The position numbers and the translations under genes were made by a program. This document shows positions 1-7,238 of a DNA stretch of 64,000 nucleotides, in pieces. This DNA comes from Brevibacillus fortis (GTDB lineage Bacteria; Bacillota; Bacilli; Brevibacillales; Brevibacillaceae), in the NCBI RefSeq assembly GCF_003013395.1, contig NZ_PXZM01000016.1, positions 58,049 to 122,048 on the forward strand, read 5' to 3'. Under the pieces are notes generated by a model, which saw nothing but the letters and a program-made list of their open reading frames with translations, had not been told where the DNA came from and made no database searches. The number at the start of each line of letters is the position of its first letter. Position 1 is the first letter of the stretch.

Positions 1-282
1 AATCTCGTGCCGCACTCTACGAAGGAAGTCAGTGGAATGGTGATTCAGGAAGAACGCTGGATCCAGGATGGATTTGTCAAAAAGCGGATACTGATTTCTG
101 ACGAGTCGTCGAATGAACCGCGTGAGTATATGGAGCAGGTTCGCTTGTTTTCAGTTGAGCAAATGATAGCGATGCTTACAGAGGCTGGATTTGAACAAAT
201 TCAAGTATTTGGAAATTATCAGTTTGAGGAATATGTCGCGCAAGAATCACCTCGAATGATTTTTTATGCAGTGAAGCAATAG
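1..282 (+). CDS. SAM-dependent methyltransferase, C-terminal end (5' truncated by window)
   Basis: The reading frame is open from base 1, so only the last 93 residues are seen. The tail has the pattern of the end of a class I SAM-dependent methyltransferase: a strand of charged residues (VKKRILISD), then RLFSVEQMIAMLTEAGF, then a final strand with PRMIFYAVKQ. That corresponds to the usual order in which a helix (RLF..EE...LL..AGF) is followed by the last two beta strands. The SAM-binding motif lies upstream of the window, so neither substrate nor activity can be judged. Family assignment is moderate. Confidence 0.6.
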   Translation, partial: NLVPHSTKEVSGMVIQEERWIQDGFVKKRILISDESSNEPREYMEQVRLFSVEQMIAMLTEAGFEQIQVFGNYQFEEYVAQESPRMIFYAVKQ

Positions 283-357
283 GGTGCGGATAACCTGTAC
301 GTCTCGTGAATATGATGGTGTAACAACCATTCATCGGGTAAAGGGGGCATTGCTAAA

Positions 358-642
358 ATGAGCAAGCTGTCTTTGGAACAGGTCAAATTGTATTTGAGTA
401 AGGTACCAGGCTGGAAGCTAGTAGAAGACCGAATGGCACTATCACGTACGTACCACTGTCGTGACTTTTCCACTGCGATTAGCTTCGTAAACCGTGTGGC
501 AGAGATGCTTGAGCATGACAATCAGCACGTGGAAATTCATCTGGCAGGTGGAACGGTCACCTTTACGTTAGCAACCCGCGAGGCAAAAGGTTTAACCGGC
601 AAAGATTTTGCGTTAGCTCAGACGATTAGCAAAGTAAGCTAA
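358..642 (+). CDS. Pterin-4a-carbinolamine dehydratase-like protein
   Basis: A 94-residue protein, the normal length for the PCD/DCoH family, which dehydrates 4a-hydroxytetrahydropterin after aromatic amino acid hydroxylation. Family hallmarks are GWKL near residue 18, the DFSTAISFVNRVAEM helix, and the C-terminal THDAGGLT-like stretch, here ATREAKGLTGKDFALA. The usual catalytic HHP triplet is not intact: the equivalent stretch reads NQHVEI, so the first His is Gln and the Pro is Val. No aromatic amino acid hydroxylase is visible nearby, so the activity is uncertain. The start follows AAAGGGGGC and the gene ends at a clear terminator. Confidence 0.75.
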   Translation: MSKLSLEQVKLYLSKVPGWKLVEDRMALSRTYHCRDFSTAISFVNRVAEMLEHDNQHVEIHLAGGTVTFTLATREAKGLTGKDFALAQTISKVS

Positions 643-660
643 CAGGCAGAAGAGAAATAG

Positions 661-697
661 CCGCTTCCCTCAGGCGAAGCGGTATTTCTTTTTGGCT
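661..697 (+). terminator. Rho-independent terminator after the PCD-like gene
   Basis: Seven-base-pair stem CCGCTTC / GAAGCGG (661-667 with 676-682), followed by a T-rich run to 697. It separates the PCD-like gene from the next promoter. Confidence 0.75.
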
Positions 698-721
698 TTT
701 TAAGAGCTACTTTGTTATGAT
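692..721 (+). promoter_or_regulatory. SigmaA-type promoter for the acidic protein / Cys-cluster pair
   Basis: TTGGCT (692-697), an 18-base spacer and TATGAT (716-721), located 33 bases before the ribosome-bound start of the next gene. It overlaps the T tract of the preceding terminator. Confidence 0.5.
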
Positions 722-754
722 GGGCTGTATGAACCAATTCGGAGGGATTACAAG

Positions 755-1075
755 ATGGACATTCAGCAACACGAGCAATTGATTCAACTGTTGGCAGCGT
801 ATAAAAATCAAAAGGTTTCCGTGACTTTTACCCAATGGGATACAGAGAGTGAAGAAGAGGAAGAGGTTACACAGTTTCAAGCTCAGCTCCTTGAAATCAA
901 GCTGACAGACAATGAATTTGAAGAAAAAGATCTCCTGCTCGTGTTTACGGCAGAAGACGGCGAAGAAATGGAAATCCTGATGGAGATTCCGGGTGATGAA
1001 GTGGATTTGGCTAGCTATGAGGAAGGCCATTTGCGTATTTTTGGAACAGAAGCGGAGATTGTTTTGCAAAAATGA
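755..1075 (+). CDS. Acidic hypothetical protein
   Basis: A 106-residue, strongly acidic soluble protein (runs such as ESEEEEEV and NEFEEKD) with alternating beta-type segments and no signal peptide, membrane segment or cysteine. I do not recognise the family. Its start follows GGAGGGATTACAAG. The last codon and stop overlap the next gene by four bases (ATGA at 1072-1075), which points to translational coupling with the cysteine-cluster protein and so perhaps a joint function. Confidence 0.65.
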   Translation: MDIQQHEQLIQLLAAYKNQKVSVTFTQWDTESEEEEEVTQFQAQLLEIKLTDNEFEEKDLLLVFTAEDGEEMEILMEIPGDEVDLASYEEGHLRIFGTEAEIVLQK

Positions 1076-1836
1076 AAACGAAGCGAGCTTTTCGTTATGT
1101 AGGTACGCCTGATCCCATGTCTGATAAAGAGGTGTACCACTGCGAAAAATATATAAAGAAAAACAAGCATTCCTTGGTGAGAGCGGGACAATATTTGGTT
1201 GATGTACCAGCACTCAATGCCTTGTTTCACTTGGACTGTTGGAATTGTGGGGCAGTTCATCGCGAGACCTGCTGCGAGGGTGGACAACCTTACGCCGTAG
1301 AAGAATGGCAGATTCCGATCATGGAGGGGGAGATCCCCTCTATCTCTGCTGGACTCCTGGAAGAGTCTGAACGCAATCATTGGCTTCTTCATGGGGTTTG
1401 GGATCGTAATGAGACTCCAGGAACCATTCGCATGCGGCATGGCAATTGTCTTTTTTATCAAGAAAACAATGGGCGTTATGGCTGTGCGATCCATGCTTAT
1501 GCCGAGCAGGCGGGGCGTGAAGTTGAGCCTCTCAAGCCATTTAGCTGTCAACTGTATCCGATCGATTTGATTGATACAGGGGAGGGGATTCTGTTAACGG
1601 CGGTTACCAAAGAAACATCCTCCTTTTCCAGATGGGGTACAGATTATTTGGAGCAGTTTTACTGTGCCAGTCTAGAGCGTCGAAAGCTTGCCACGCATAT
1701 AGATGACAAGCTGTTTGCTTTAGACGGCTATCGCCCAGCCTATGAGTGGAATCTTCCTTTGTTACGTTACATTTTGCAAGAAGAGGCAGATAGAATGGAA
1801 GGCATACTGAAGAGTAGCTACCAATTGGAACGTTGA
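1072..1836 (+). CDS. Cysteine-cluster protein (YkgJ/DUF3109-like)
   Basis: 254 residues with conserved-looking cysteine groups: CWNCG and ETCCEGG around residues 56-70, CLFYQENNGRYGC around 125-137, and KPFSCQLYP near 160. Such spacing is seen in the YkgJ-type zinc- or iron-chelating cysteine-cluster families (DUF3109 group), whose biochemical role is not established. No membrane segment or signal peptide is visible. The gene is translationally coupled to the acidic protein upstream through a four-base ATGA overlap. Metal type and function are unknown. Confidence 0.65.
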   Translation: MKTKRAFRYVGTPDPMSDKEVYHCEKYIKKNKHSLVRAGQYLVDVPALNALFHLDCWNCGAVHRETCCEGGQPYAVEEWQIPIMEGEIPSISAGLLEESERNHWLLHGVWDRNETPGTIRMRHGNCLFYQENNGRYGCAIHAYAEQAGREVEPLKPFSCQLYPIDLIDTGEGILLTAVTKETSSFSRWGTDYLEQFYCASLERRKLATHIDDKLFALDGYRPAYEWNLPLLRYILQEEADRMEGILKSSYQLER

Positions 1837-1892
1837 ATGCCTTGTGATATGATGATGTATGCATCAAGTAGATTGATAAAGGAGCAACAGCG

Positions 1893-2402
1893 ATGAACGT
1901 CAAGACAACTCAAGAATCTCGTACAATTCAGGCATCACTGGTTCAGCCATCTGATACGAATTACCATGGGACTATTTTTGGTGGTACGATGATGGCTTAT
2001 ATAGATGAGGTAGCTGCAATCGCTGCGATGCGGCATTCGCGTCGCCCTGTTGTGACAGCATCGATTGACTCGATTGATTTTCTTGCTCCCGTCAAAATGG
2101 GACATTCGATCTGCCTAGAAGCGTTTGTTTCGTCAACAGGCAGAACGTCCATGGAGGTTTTCGTAAAAGTCATCTCGGAAAATCTCCAGACCGGCAAGCG
2201 CATTTTGACCGCGACATCTTTTCTTACCTTTGTTGCGCTGGATGAGGAAGGGAATCCGACTGAGGTACCAGCTATTGCCCCAGAGACAGAGGAAGAAGAG
2301 AGATTGATGGCAACTGCGAATGAGCGCAAGAAAATGCGCAAGGAACGAAAAGGGAATCTGCAAGAGTTTGTGAGCCTATTGAACATCGAGAAAAGCATAT
2401 AA
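1893..2402 (+). CDS. Acyl-CoA thioesterase, hotdog fold (YkhA/BFIT type)
   Basis: 169 residues, a single hotdog domain of the acyl-CoA hydrolase family that releases fatty acids from acyl-CoA. Visible family marks are the early NYHGTIFGGTMMAYIDEVAAIAA segment (residues about 21-45; the N..G..FGG and D residues belong to the active-site region) and TASIDSIDFLAPV on the central strand. The C-terminus is a charged tail rich in E, K and R (ANERKKMRKERKG). The start is an ATG after AAAGGAGCAACAGCG. The gene is monocistronic, ending at a good terminator. Confidence 0.85.
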   Translation: MNVKTTQESRTIQASLVQPSDTNYHGTIFGGTMMAYIDEVAAIAAMRHSRRPVVTASIDSIDFLAPVKMGHSICLEAFVSSTGRTSMEVFVKVISENLQTGKRILTATSFLTFVALDEEGNPTEVPAIAPETEEEERLMATANERKKMRKERKGNLQEFVSLLNIEKSI

Positions 2403-2418
2403 TTTTTTTTAGTCTTCA

Positions 2419-2454
2419 CCCTGAGCGAACATTCGTTCAGGGAATTCTTGTTTT
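2419..2454 (+). terminator. Rho-independent terminator after the thioesterase gene
   Basis: About ten-base-pair stem from CCCTGA (2419) to TCAGGG (ending 2442), including an inner CGA/TCG and one G-T pair, loop ACAT, followed by AATTCTTGTTTT. Confidence 0.75.
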
Positions 2455-2479
2455 ATTCATGATGAGGAGGAATCGGGCA

Positions 2480-3400
2480 ATGAAGTACCGCAGATTAGGA
2501 AAAACCGATCTGAACGTATCCGTAATCGGTGTAGGTACCTGGCAATTTGGTGGGGAGTGGGGAATGGATTTCTCCCAAGAGGCGGTTGACCAGATTCTCG
2601 ACAAAGCAAAAGATCTCGGCATCAACTTGATTGATACAGCGGAATGCTACGGAGATCATCTGTCCGAACAGCTTATCGGAGGATATTTGAAAAAAAACCG
2701 CCGGGAAGACTGGATCGTGGCGACGAAATTCGGGCATCATTTTCATGACAAATTTTCTCGAACTAATCATTATGGAGCAAGTGAAGTTCAGCAGCAATTG
2801 GAAAAATCACTGCACGCCTTGCAGACCGACTATATAGATTTGTATCAATTCCACTCTGGACCAGACGAGGCTTTTGACAATGATGACTTGTGGACGTACC
2901 TCGAAAAACAGGTGCAGGCAGGAACGATCCGTCATCTGGGCCTCTCGATTGCCAAAAATGACAACATGCATCAAACAACTGCCGCTACTTCGGTGAATGC
3001 AAAGGCAATCCAAGTGGTGTACAATCGTCTGGATCAAAAGCCGGAAGAAGGTGTTTTTACTTCCTGCCAGCAGCAAGACCTGGGTGTGTTAGCTCGTGTT
3101 CCATTGGCGAGTGGTTATTTGAGCGGAAAGTATAAGCCGGGTTCTGTATTCGGTGGAAACGATGTGCGGCATCGACACGATCAGGAGCATGTCAACAAGC
3201 TGTTGCTCCAAGTAGAAGAAATCAAGAAAAATGAAGTCCCAGCAAGAATGGATATGGCGCAATGGGCATTGGCGTGGTGCCTCAAGCATCCGGCTGTCAC
3301 GACGGTGATCCCCGGTAGTAAGAGCCCAGCACAAGTAGAGGCAAATGCCAAAGCGGCTGACTATGTGAGCGATGAGCATCCTCAAGCGACGTCGAAATAA
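2480..3400 (+). CDS. Aldo/keto reductase
   Basis: 306 residues of the aldo/keto reductase superfamily (TIM barrel, NADPH-dependent carbonyl reduction). The catalytic set is visible: Asp and Tyr in LIDTAECYGD, Lys in VATKFG, and His in LYQFHSG. The C-terminal VIPGSKSPAQVEANAKA segment is the usual cofactor-binding part. The start chosen is the ATG at 2480, nine bases after GAGGAGG; an upstream in-frame ATG at 2459 lacks a ribosome site. The gene is separate from the gramicidin-linked aldo/keto reductase further right and is much shorter. Substrate unknown. Confidence 0.88.
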   Translation: MKYRRLGKTDLNVSVIGVGTWQFGGEWGMDFSQEAVDQILDKAKDLGINLIDTAECYGDHLSEQLIGGYLKKNRREDWIVATKFGHHFHDKFSRTNHYGASEVQQQLEKSLHALQTDYIDLYQFHSGPDEAFDNDDLWTYLEKQVQAGTIRHLGLSIAKNDNMHQTTAATSVNAKAIQVVYNRLDQKPEEGVFTSCQQQDLGVLARVPLASGYLSGKYKPGSVFGGNDVRHRHDQEHVNKLLLQVEEIKKNEVPARMDMAQWALAWCLKHPAVTTVIPGSKSPAQVEANAKAADYVSDEHPQATSK

Positions 3401-3414
3401 AAAGGATGCACGTT

Positions 3415-3711
3415 ATGACAACTTCCAAAAAAACGGTAAGAACTTGTGCGAATGGTCATCAATACATGAAAAGCAGTGATTGTCCGACTTGTCCAATCTG
3501 TGAGCAAGAACGCAAACCGGACACAGGATTTCTTTCTCTGCTCTCGGCACCAGCACGAAGGGCACTGGAACACAATGGAATCACTTCTTTAGAACAGCTC
3601 GCAAGCTACAGCGAAAAAGAGATCCTGAAATTTCATGGGATGGGGCCAGCATCTTTGCCGAAACTTCGGACTGCATTGAAGGAAAAGGGATTGTCATTCA
3701 AGAACGGATGA
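3415..3711 (+). CDS. Zinc-ribbon plus HhH (RNA polymerase alpha-CTD-like) small protein
   Basis: 98 residues. The N-terminal third has a metal-ribbon pattern (CANGH then CPTCPIC). The rest is a helix-hairpin-helix unit (LEHNGITSLEQLASYSEKEILKFHGMGPASLPKL) of the kind that binds DNA in the RNA polymerase alpha C-terminal domain and related small proteins. A DNA- or nucleic-acid-binding role is inferred. The start at 3415 has AAAGGA eight bases upstream; the in-frame ATG at 3406 overlaps that site. It lies 14 bases after the aldo/keto reductase, so it is probably co-transcribed. Confidence 0.7.
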   Translation: MTTSKKTVRTCANGHQYMKSSDCPTCPICEQERKPDTGFLSLLSAPARRALEHNGITSLEQLASYSEKEILKFHGMGPASLPKLRTALKEKGLSFKNG

Positions 3712-3730
3712 TTACGCACAGCAAAAAAAA

Positions 3731-3766
3731 GGAGGAGCCGCGACATGATAGCGGCTTCTCCTTTTT
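3731..3766. terminator. Bidirectional terminator between convergent genes
   Basis: Stem GGAGGAGCCGC / GCGGCTTCTCC (3731-3741 with 3751-3761), nearly perfect, with A-rich DNA on the left and TTTTT on the right. It serves the gene ending at 3711 and probably the minus-strand gene ending at 3767. Confidence 0.85.
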
Positions 3767-4195
3767 CTATTCATCCAAAAAGCGGGATCTGATCTGCGGA
3801 GTAGGGAGCATGCATTGTTCTGCTTTGCCCATCCACCGATAGCGATTTCTCGCCACCCAATCATAAATCGGATCGCGGACAGGTCTAGGGATGAGCCGAG
3901 CTACGCTAGACAACAGAGGCCATCCACCTTGAAGCTTGCGGCCGACGTGCAAGATCGCATCAGATTTTGTATATAGCTGTCCGTTAGCGATAAAAACCAC
4001 GGATGACATGTCTTTTTCCTGATAGTCGAAATGAGACAAAATTTCCTGTGCTCTCTGCGACTGCAAGGAAGCAAAATGAATGTGCCCATGCGGATCACGC
4101 TTCAAAATAAACTGCACAGCACCGTGGCACAGATGACAAACCCCATCAAAAAGCAACAGGTACTCAGGATGGTCCAGTTCTCTGCCTGCTTTCAT
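3767..4195 (-). CDS. Thiol-disulfide oxidoreductase DCC family protein (DUF393)
   Basis: 142 residues. The N-terminal LLLFDGVCHLCHGAV contains the DxxCxxC signature of the DCC family, a thioredoxin-like group of predicted thiol oxidoreductases. Further on, HFASLQSQRAQEIL and DAILHVGRKLGG-like stretches also fit this family. The start was set at the ATG at 4195 because GGAGGG lies seven bases upstream; the longer in-frame ATG at 4210 lacks such a site. No signal peptide. The redox partner is not known. Confidence 0.8.
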   Translation of the reverse strand: MKAGRELDHPEYLLLFDGVCHLCHGAVQFILKRDPHGHIHFASLQSQRAQEILSHFDYQEKDMSSVVFIANGQLYTKSDAILHVGRKLQGGWPLLSSVARLIPRPVRDPIYDWVARNRYRWMGKAEQCMLPTPQIRSRFLDE

Positions 4196-4289
4196 GAGAC
4201 AGCCCTCCATACTTCAAGTGGTTTGGTCTAGATGCTTATCCTTAACTCCATCATAGCAGAGAAAGAGAATGGTTCCTATACGCGAACGA

Positions 4290-5804
4290 TCATTCCGTCA
4301 CAAATGCGAGTGTCCCTTGCTGGATCAGCTCTTCTGCCTTCACGAGATCAGGATGCATTTCGCGGTCTTCATGCAGGCGGGGAATCACCCGGCGCAATTG
4401 CTCATAGGCTCTCGCTGTACCTGTCCCGAGATCTCCCGAACCAAATTCGATAGCTTGTGCTGCGGCCAAATATTCAATGGCAAGCACCTTGGTGACATTC
4501 GATACAATCGTGCGAAGCTTGCGAGCAGAAGTCGTTCCCATGCTGACATGGTCCTCCTGATTGGCAGATGACGGAATCGAATCGACCGATGCTGGATGGC
4601 AGAGCACTTTGTTTTCAGAAACAATGGAAGCGGCTACATATTGCGTAATCATAAATCCAGAATGGAGTCCGCCATTTTCGGTTAAGAATCCGGGAAGACC
4701 ACTTAACTGTGGATTGACGAGACGCTCTGTGCGTCTTTCGGAAATGTTTGCCAGCTCTGCTATCGCAATTGCCAAGAAATCAGCTGCGAATGCCATCGGT
4801 TGACCATGGAAATTTCCCCCGGAGATGACGTCGCCTGTTTCTGTAAAAAGGATAGGGTTATCGGTGACGCTATTGCATTCACGAGTAACTGTGGTCCATA
4901 CATACTCCAGCGTATCACGAGTTGCACCGTGCACTTGTGGGAGGCAACGAAGGCTGTATGGATCTTGTACACGTAGCTCACCCTGCCCAGTCGTTCGTTT
5001 GCTGCCGGATAAATGCTGGAGCAAGCGCTTCGCTGATTCCTGCTGTCCTGGATGCGGGCGGACGAGATGGAGTTGGGGATCAAAAGCTTTTGGAATGCCA
5101 CGTAGTGCTTCAATCGTCATCGCTGCAATCAATTCGGCGCTTTCTAACAGGATTCGCGAATCATACAAGGCGAGGCAAAGCTGGGCAGTCATCGCTTGTG
5201 TGCCGTTAATCAGAGCCAGACCTTCTTTTGCCTCTAGTCGAATAGGGGACAGGCCCACTTCGCTCAGTGCTTCTTTGCCAGTTAGCCGCTTGCCATTGAC
5301 GAGCGCTTCACCTTTGCCGAGCATGACCAGTACCATATGAGCGAGAGGGGCTAGGTCGCCGCTTGCACCAAGGGAACCTTGTTGAGGAATAATGGGATGA
5401 ACCCCACGATTGCATAGTTCTACAAGCTGAAGCAATGTTTCTTCCCGAATACCCGAATATCCCTTTGCCAGCGCATTGATGCGCAAGGCCATCATCGCAC
5501 GGACAACTTCAACAGCATAAGGGTCCCCCATCCCGCACGCATGACTCATAATCAAATTTTCTTGAAGCTTGCTTACGTCCTCATCGTGGATCATGACATC
5601 GGAGAATTTTCCGAAGCCAGTGGTGATTCCGTATACAACCTCCTGCTGCGATACCATTCTCTCCACCATGGCACGTGAAACACGAACACGATTCAGTGCA
5701 TCCTCGGTCAATTGAATGTGAGTGGCACTTCTTGCAATGGAAACAACATCTTCGATATGCAGTTGGTCCCCATCTACTTTTACAGCGTTTGCTTGCTGAT
5801 TCAT
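4290..5804 (-). CDS. hutH: Histidine ammonia-lyase
   Basis: 504 residues, full family length. It deaminates L-histidine to urocanate, the first step of histidine breakdown. The Ala-Ser-Gly triad that cyclises to the MIO cofactor is at residues 147-149 in GSLGASGDLAPL. YGITTGFG near residue 58 carries the conserved active-site Tyr loop, and QEDHVSMG near the C-terminal third is also typical. AAGGAGG precedes the ATG. The remaining hut genes (urocanase, imidazolonepropionase, formiminoglutamase, permease) are not adjacent, so it stands alone here with its own promoter and a hairpin leader. Confidence 0.95.
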   Translation of the reverse strand: MNQQANAVKVDGDQLHIEDVVSIARSATHIQLTEDALNRVRVSRAMVERMVSQQEVVYGITTGFGKFSDVMIHDEDVSKLQENLIMSHACGMGDPYAVEVVRAMMALRINALAKGYSGIREETLLQLVELCNRGVHPIIPQQGSLGASGDLAPLAHMVLVMLGKGEALVNGKRLTGKEALSEVGLSPIRLEAKEGLALINGTQAMTAQLCLALYDSRILLESAELIAAMTIEALRGIPKAFDPQLHLVRPHPGQQESAKRLLQHLSGSKRTTGQGELRVQDPYSLRCLPQVHGATRDTLEYVWTTVTRECNSVTDNPILFTETGDVISGGNFHGQPMAFAADFLAIAIAELANISERRTERLVNPQLSGLPGFLTENGGLHSGFMITQYVAASIVSENKVLCHPASVDSIPSSANQEDHVSMGTTSARKLRTIVSNVTKVLAIEYLAAAQAIEFGSGDLGTGTARAYEQLRRVIPRLHEDREMHPDLVKAEELIQQGTLAFVTE

Positions 5805-5841
5805 CTGTAATTTCCTCCTTTAGCAGAGCAGAGAACGAAAA

Positions 5842-5880
5842 GAGCGAGGGTTTAGGATATCAAATCCTAAACCCTCGCTC
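5842..5880 (-). promoter_or_regulatory. hutH leader hairpin, possible attenuator
   Basis: A perfect 17-base-pair inverted repeat (5842-5858 with 5864-5880) with a five-base loop, lying inside the transcribed leader about 37 bases before the hutH start. Read on the minus strand, the stem is followed by TTTTCGTT, so it looks like an intrinsic terminator in front of the gene. In Bacillus subtilis the hut operon is controlled by HutP-mediated antitermination at a comparable place. HutP itself is not in this window and the UAG repeat pattern it binds is not evident, so the mechanism is inference. Confidence 0.6.
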
Positions 5881-5992
5881 GAGAGTGTGTATGTGATTGG
5901 ATGAAAACGTGTAAGCCTGCATTTGTGGCGGCATACGTTCTTCCTCACTTTCGTCCATGTGCAACTGTCTGATTATTTTATTTATTGCTACC

Positions 5993-6020
5993 ATTGTATC
6001 AAATGTCTACGTGCAGTCAA
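5993..6020 (-). promoter_or_regulatory. SigmaA promoter of hutH
   Basis: On the minus strand TTGACT (6015-6020), a 16-base spacer and TACAAT (5993-5998), close to consensus. It predicts a leader of about 180 bases before hutH, enough to contain the hairpin at 5842-5880. Confidence 0.75.
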
Positions 6021-6163
6021 GATGATCTTGTCACGGCGGCTTCCCTAGAGAGTAAAAAACGGGCTTAGTCCATTTTTTTAAACTGGGCGAGAGTCGTCTC
6101 TCGAGTTGGATAAATGTCATACCATGTACTGTGTTATTTCATCCGAAAGGACGTGTAGATTCC

Positions 6164-7189
6164 GTGGAAAAGCGACGTAAGATGCCGCCTATGCCTACCG
6201 CACTCCCAAGGCGTCCTAAAGAAATGCCGAAACCGCCTTCTTCAGCGATGCCATTACCTTCTCCATCGATGCCTTCACCTGCGAAGCCTTCTCCTGAAAA
6301 GCCAAGGTGGGAAAGTCCGATCAATCCGAATCACTCCATTCCTGCGCGCCCGATGCCGCAAAAACCGATCATGCCTGCTCCGAATCTGGCTAACCCGAAC
6401 GTGCCAAACGTGATGCCGCCTAATCGGATGCCAGCGAATCCAATGCCACCAAATCTCAAACCGTCCAATCCAATGCCAATGCCAATGCCGCCGAACCGGA
6501 TGCCAGCAAATCCAATGCCGAACACTTCACCGAATGTCAGACCAAATGAGAGCCCGAACTTGAGACCAAATGTAAGACCCAATGTCAGACCAAACGTGCG
6601 CCCGAATGAGAGTCCAAACATGAAACCGAATGTCAGACCGAACGTAAGGCCAAACGAAAGTCCAAACATGATGCCAAATGTTGGACCGAATGTAAGGCCA
6701 AACGAAAGTCCAAACATGAGGCCAAATGTTAGACCGAATGTAAGGCCGAATGTCAGACCGAATGTGCGGCCAAATGAAAGTCCAAACATGATGCCAAATC
6801 TGAGGCCAAATATCCGACCGAATATCAGACCAAATATCCGGCCAAATGTCAGGCCGAATATGAGACCGAATGAGAACATTGGAAGGGATCTGGAGCTGTA
6901 CCTATTTAAATTCCAGTTCCATATGGACCGGATGCAGTATTTCCGCCACAAATGCGATGAACATCGTGAAAATCGCCGCAAATACATGGAATACCGCAGA
7001 CATTACAAGCATCATGAGCGGAGAATGCATCATTATCATGACCGTTGCCAATTATGGAATGACGGTAGCAGTTCCTTTGGTCGAGGCTCATCATCTTCGG
7101 GTGGCAGTAGCTCCTCCTCCGGATACAGTTGCAGACATAGACGGGGTTATAGACGAGGGCGTGGGTGTGACTGCGGATGTTCATTTTGA
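6164..7189 (+). CDS. Tetrapeptide-repeat, Cys-tailed protein, probable spore coat/exosporium component
   Basis: About 341 residues of very biased composition. The first 120 are rich in Pro, Met and Asn (MPPNRMPANPMP). The middle is a run of PN[VIEM]R/PNES tetrapeptides coded by a 12-bp repeat. Then comes a His/Arg/Tyr-rich helix-like part (YRRHYKHHERRMHHYH), a Ser/Gly linker, and a basic tail ending CDCGCSF. No signal peptide or known enzyme domain. Composition and Cys/Tyr/His-rich end resemble spore outer-layer structural proteins, which is inference. The start is uncertain: GTG 6164 (AAAGGA upstream) was preferred to GTG 6131 and ATG 6182. Confidence 0.6.
   Translation: MEKRRKMPPMPTALPRRPKEMPKPPSSAMPLPSPSMPSPAKPSPEKPRWESPINPNHSIPARPMPQKPIMPAPNLANPNVPNVMPPNRMPANPMPPNLKPSNPMPMPMPPNRMPANPMPNTSPNVRPNESPNLRPNVRPNVRPNVRPNESPNMKPNVRPNVRPNESPNMMPNVGPNVRPNESPNMRPNVRPNVRPNVRPNVRPNESPNMMPNLRPNIRPNIRPNIRPNVRPNMRPNENIGRDLELYLFKFQFHMDRMQYFRHKCDEHRENRRKYMEYRRHYKHHERRMHHYHDRCQLWNDGSSSFGRGSSSSGGSSSSSGYSCRHRRGYRRGRGCDCGCSF
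6518..6876 (+). repeat. Coding 12-bp tandem repeat (PN-x-R / PNES units)
   Basis: About 30 imperfect copies of a 12-base unit of the form CCNAAYRTNAGR, coding PNVR, PNIR, PNMR and, with an in-frame variant, PNES. Copies differ mostly at third positions, so the array is old or under selection for the peptide and not freshly amplified. Higher-order blocks (PNVRPNESPNM) recur. It is a coding minisatellite without spacer units, so not a CRISPR array. Confidence 0.85.
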
Positions 7190-7200
7190 CGCGCACGAGG

Positions 7201-7234
7201 AAGGACGCCAGCTAATTAAGCGGCGTCCTTTTCC
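7201..7234. terminator. Bidirectional terminator
   Basis: Stem AAGGACGCC / GGCGTCCTT (7201-7209 with 7222-7230) followed by TT, between the repeat-protein gene and the convergent uvsE. Confidence 0.8.
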
Positions 7235-7238
7235 ATAC

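Noticed and set aside
4825..5340. 171-codon plus-strand ORF inside hutH
   Set aside because: It lies fully antisense to a clear histidine ammonia-lyase and has no recognisable domain.
5910..5925. Full catabolite-repression (cre) site in the hutH leader
   Set aside because: Only the left half TGAAAACG fits. The right half mismatches at three conserved positions.
6518..6876. Possible CRISPR array
   Set aside because: The repeats are contiguous 12-bp coding units without unique spacers or cas genes nearby.
6331..6987. Long minus-strand ORF rich in FGLTFGL-type repeats inside the repeat gene
   Set aside because: It is the antisense shadow of the 12-bp repeat. It has no ribosome site and the biased plus-strand protein explains the sequence.
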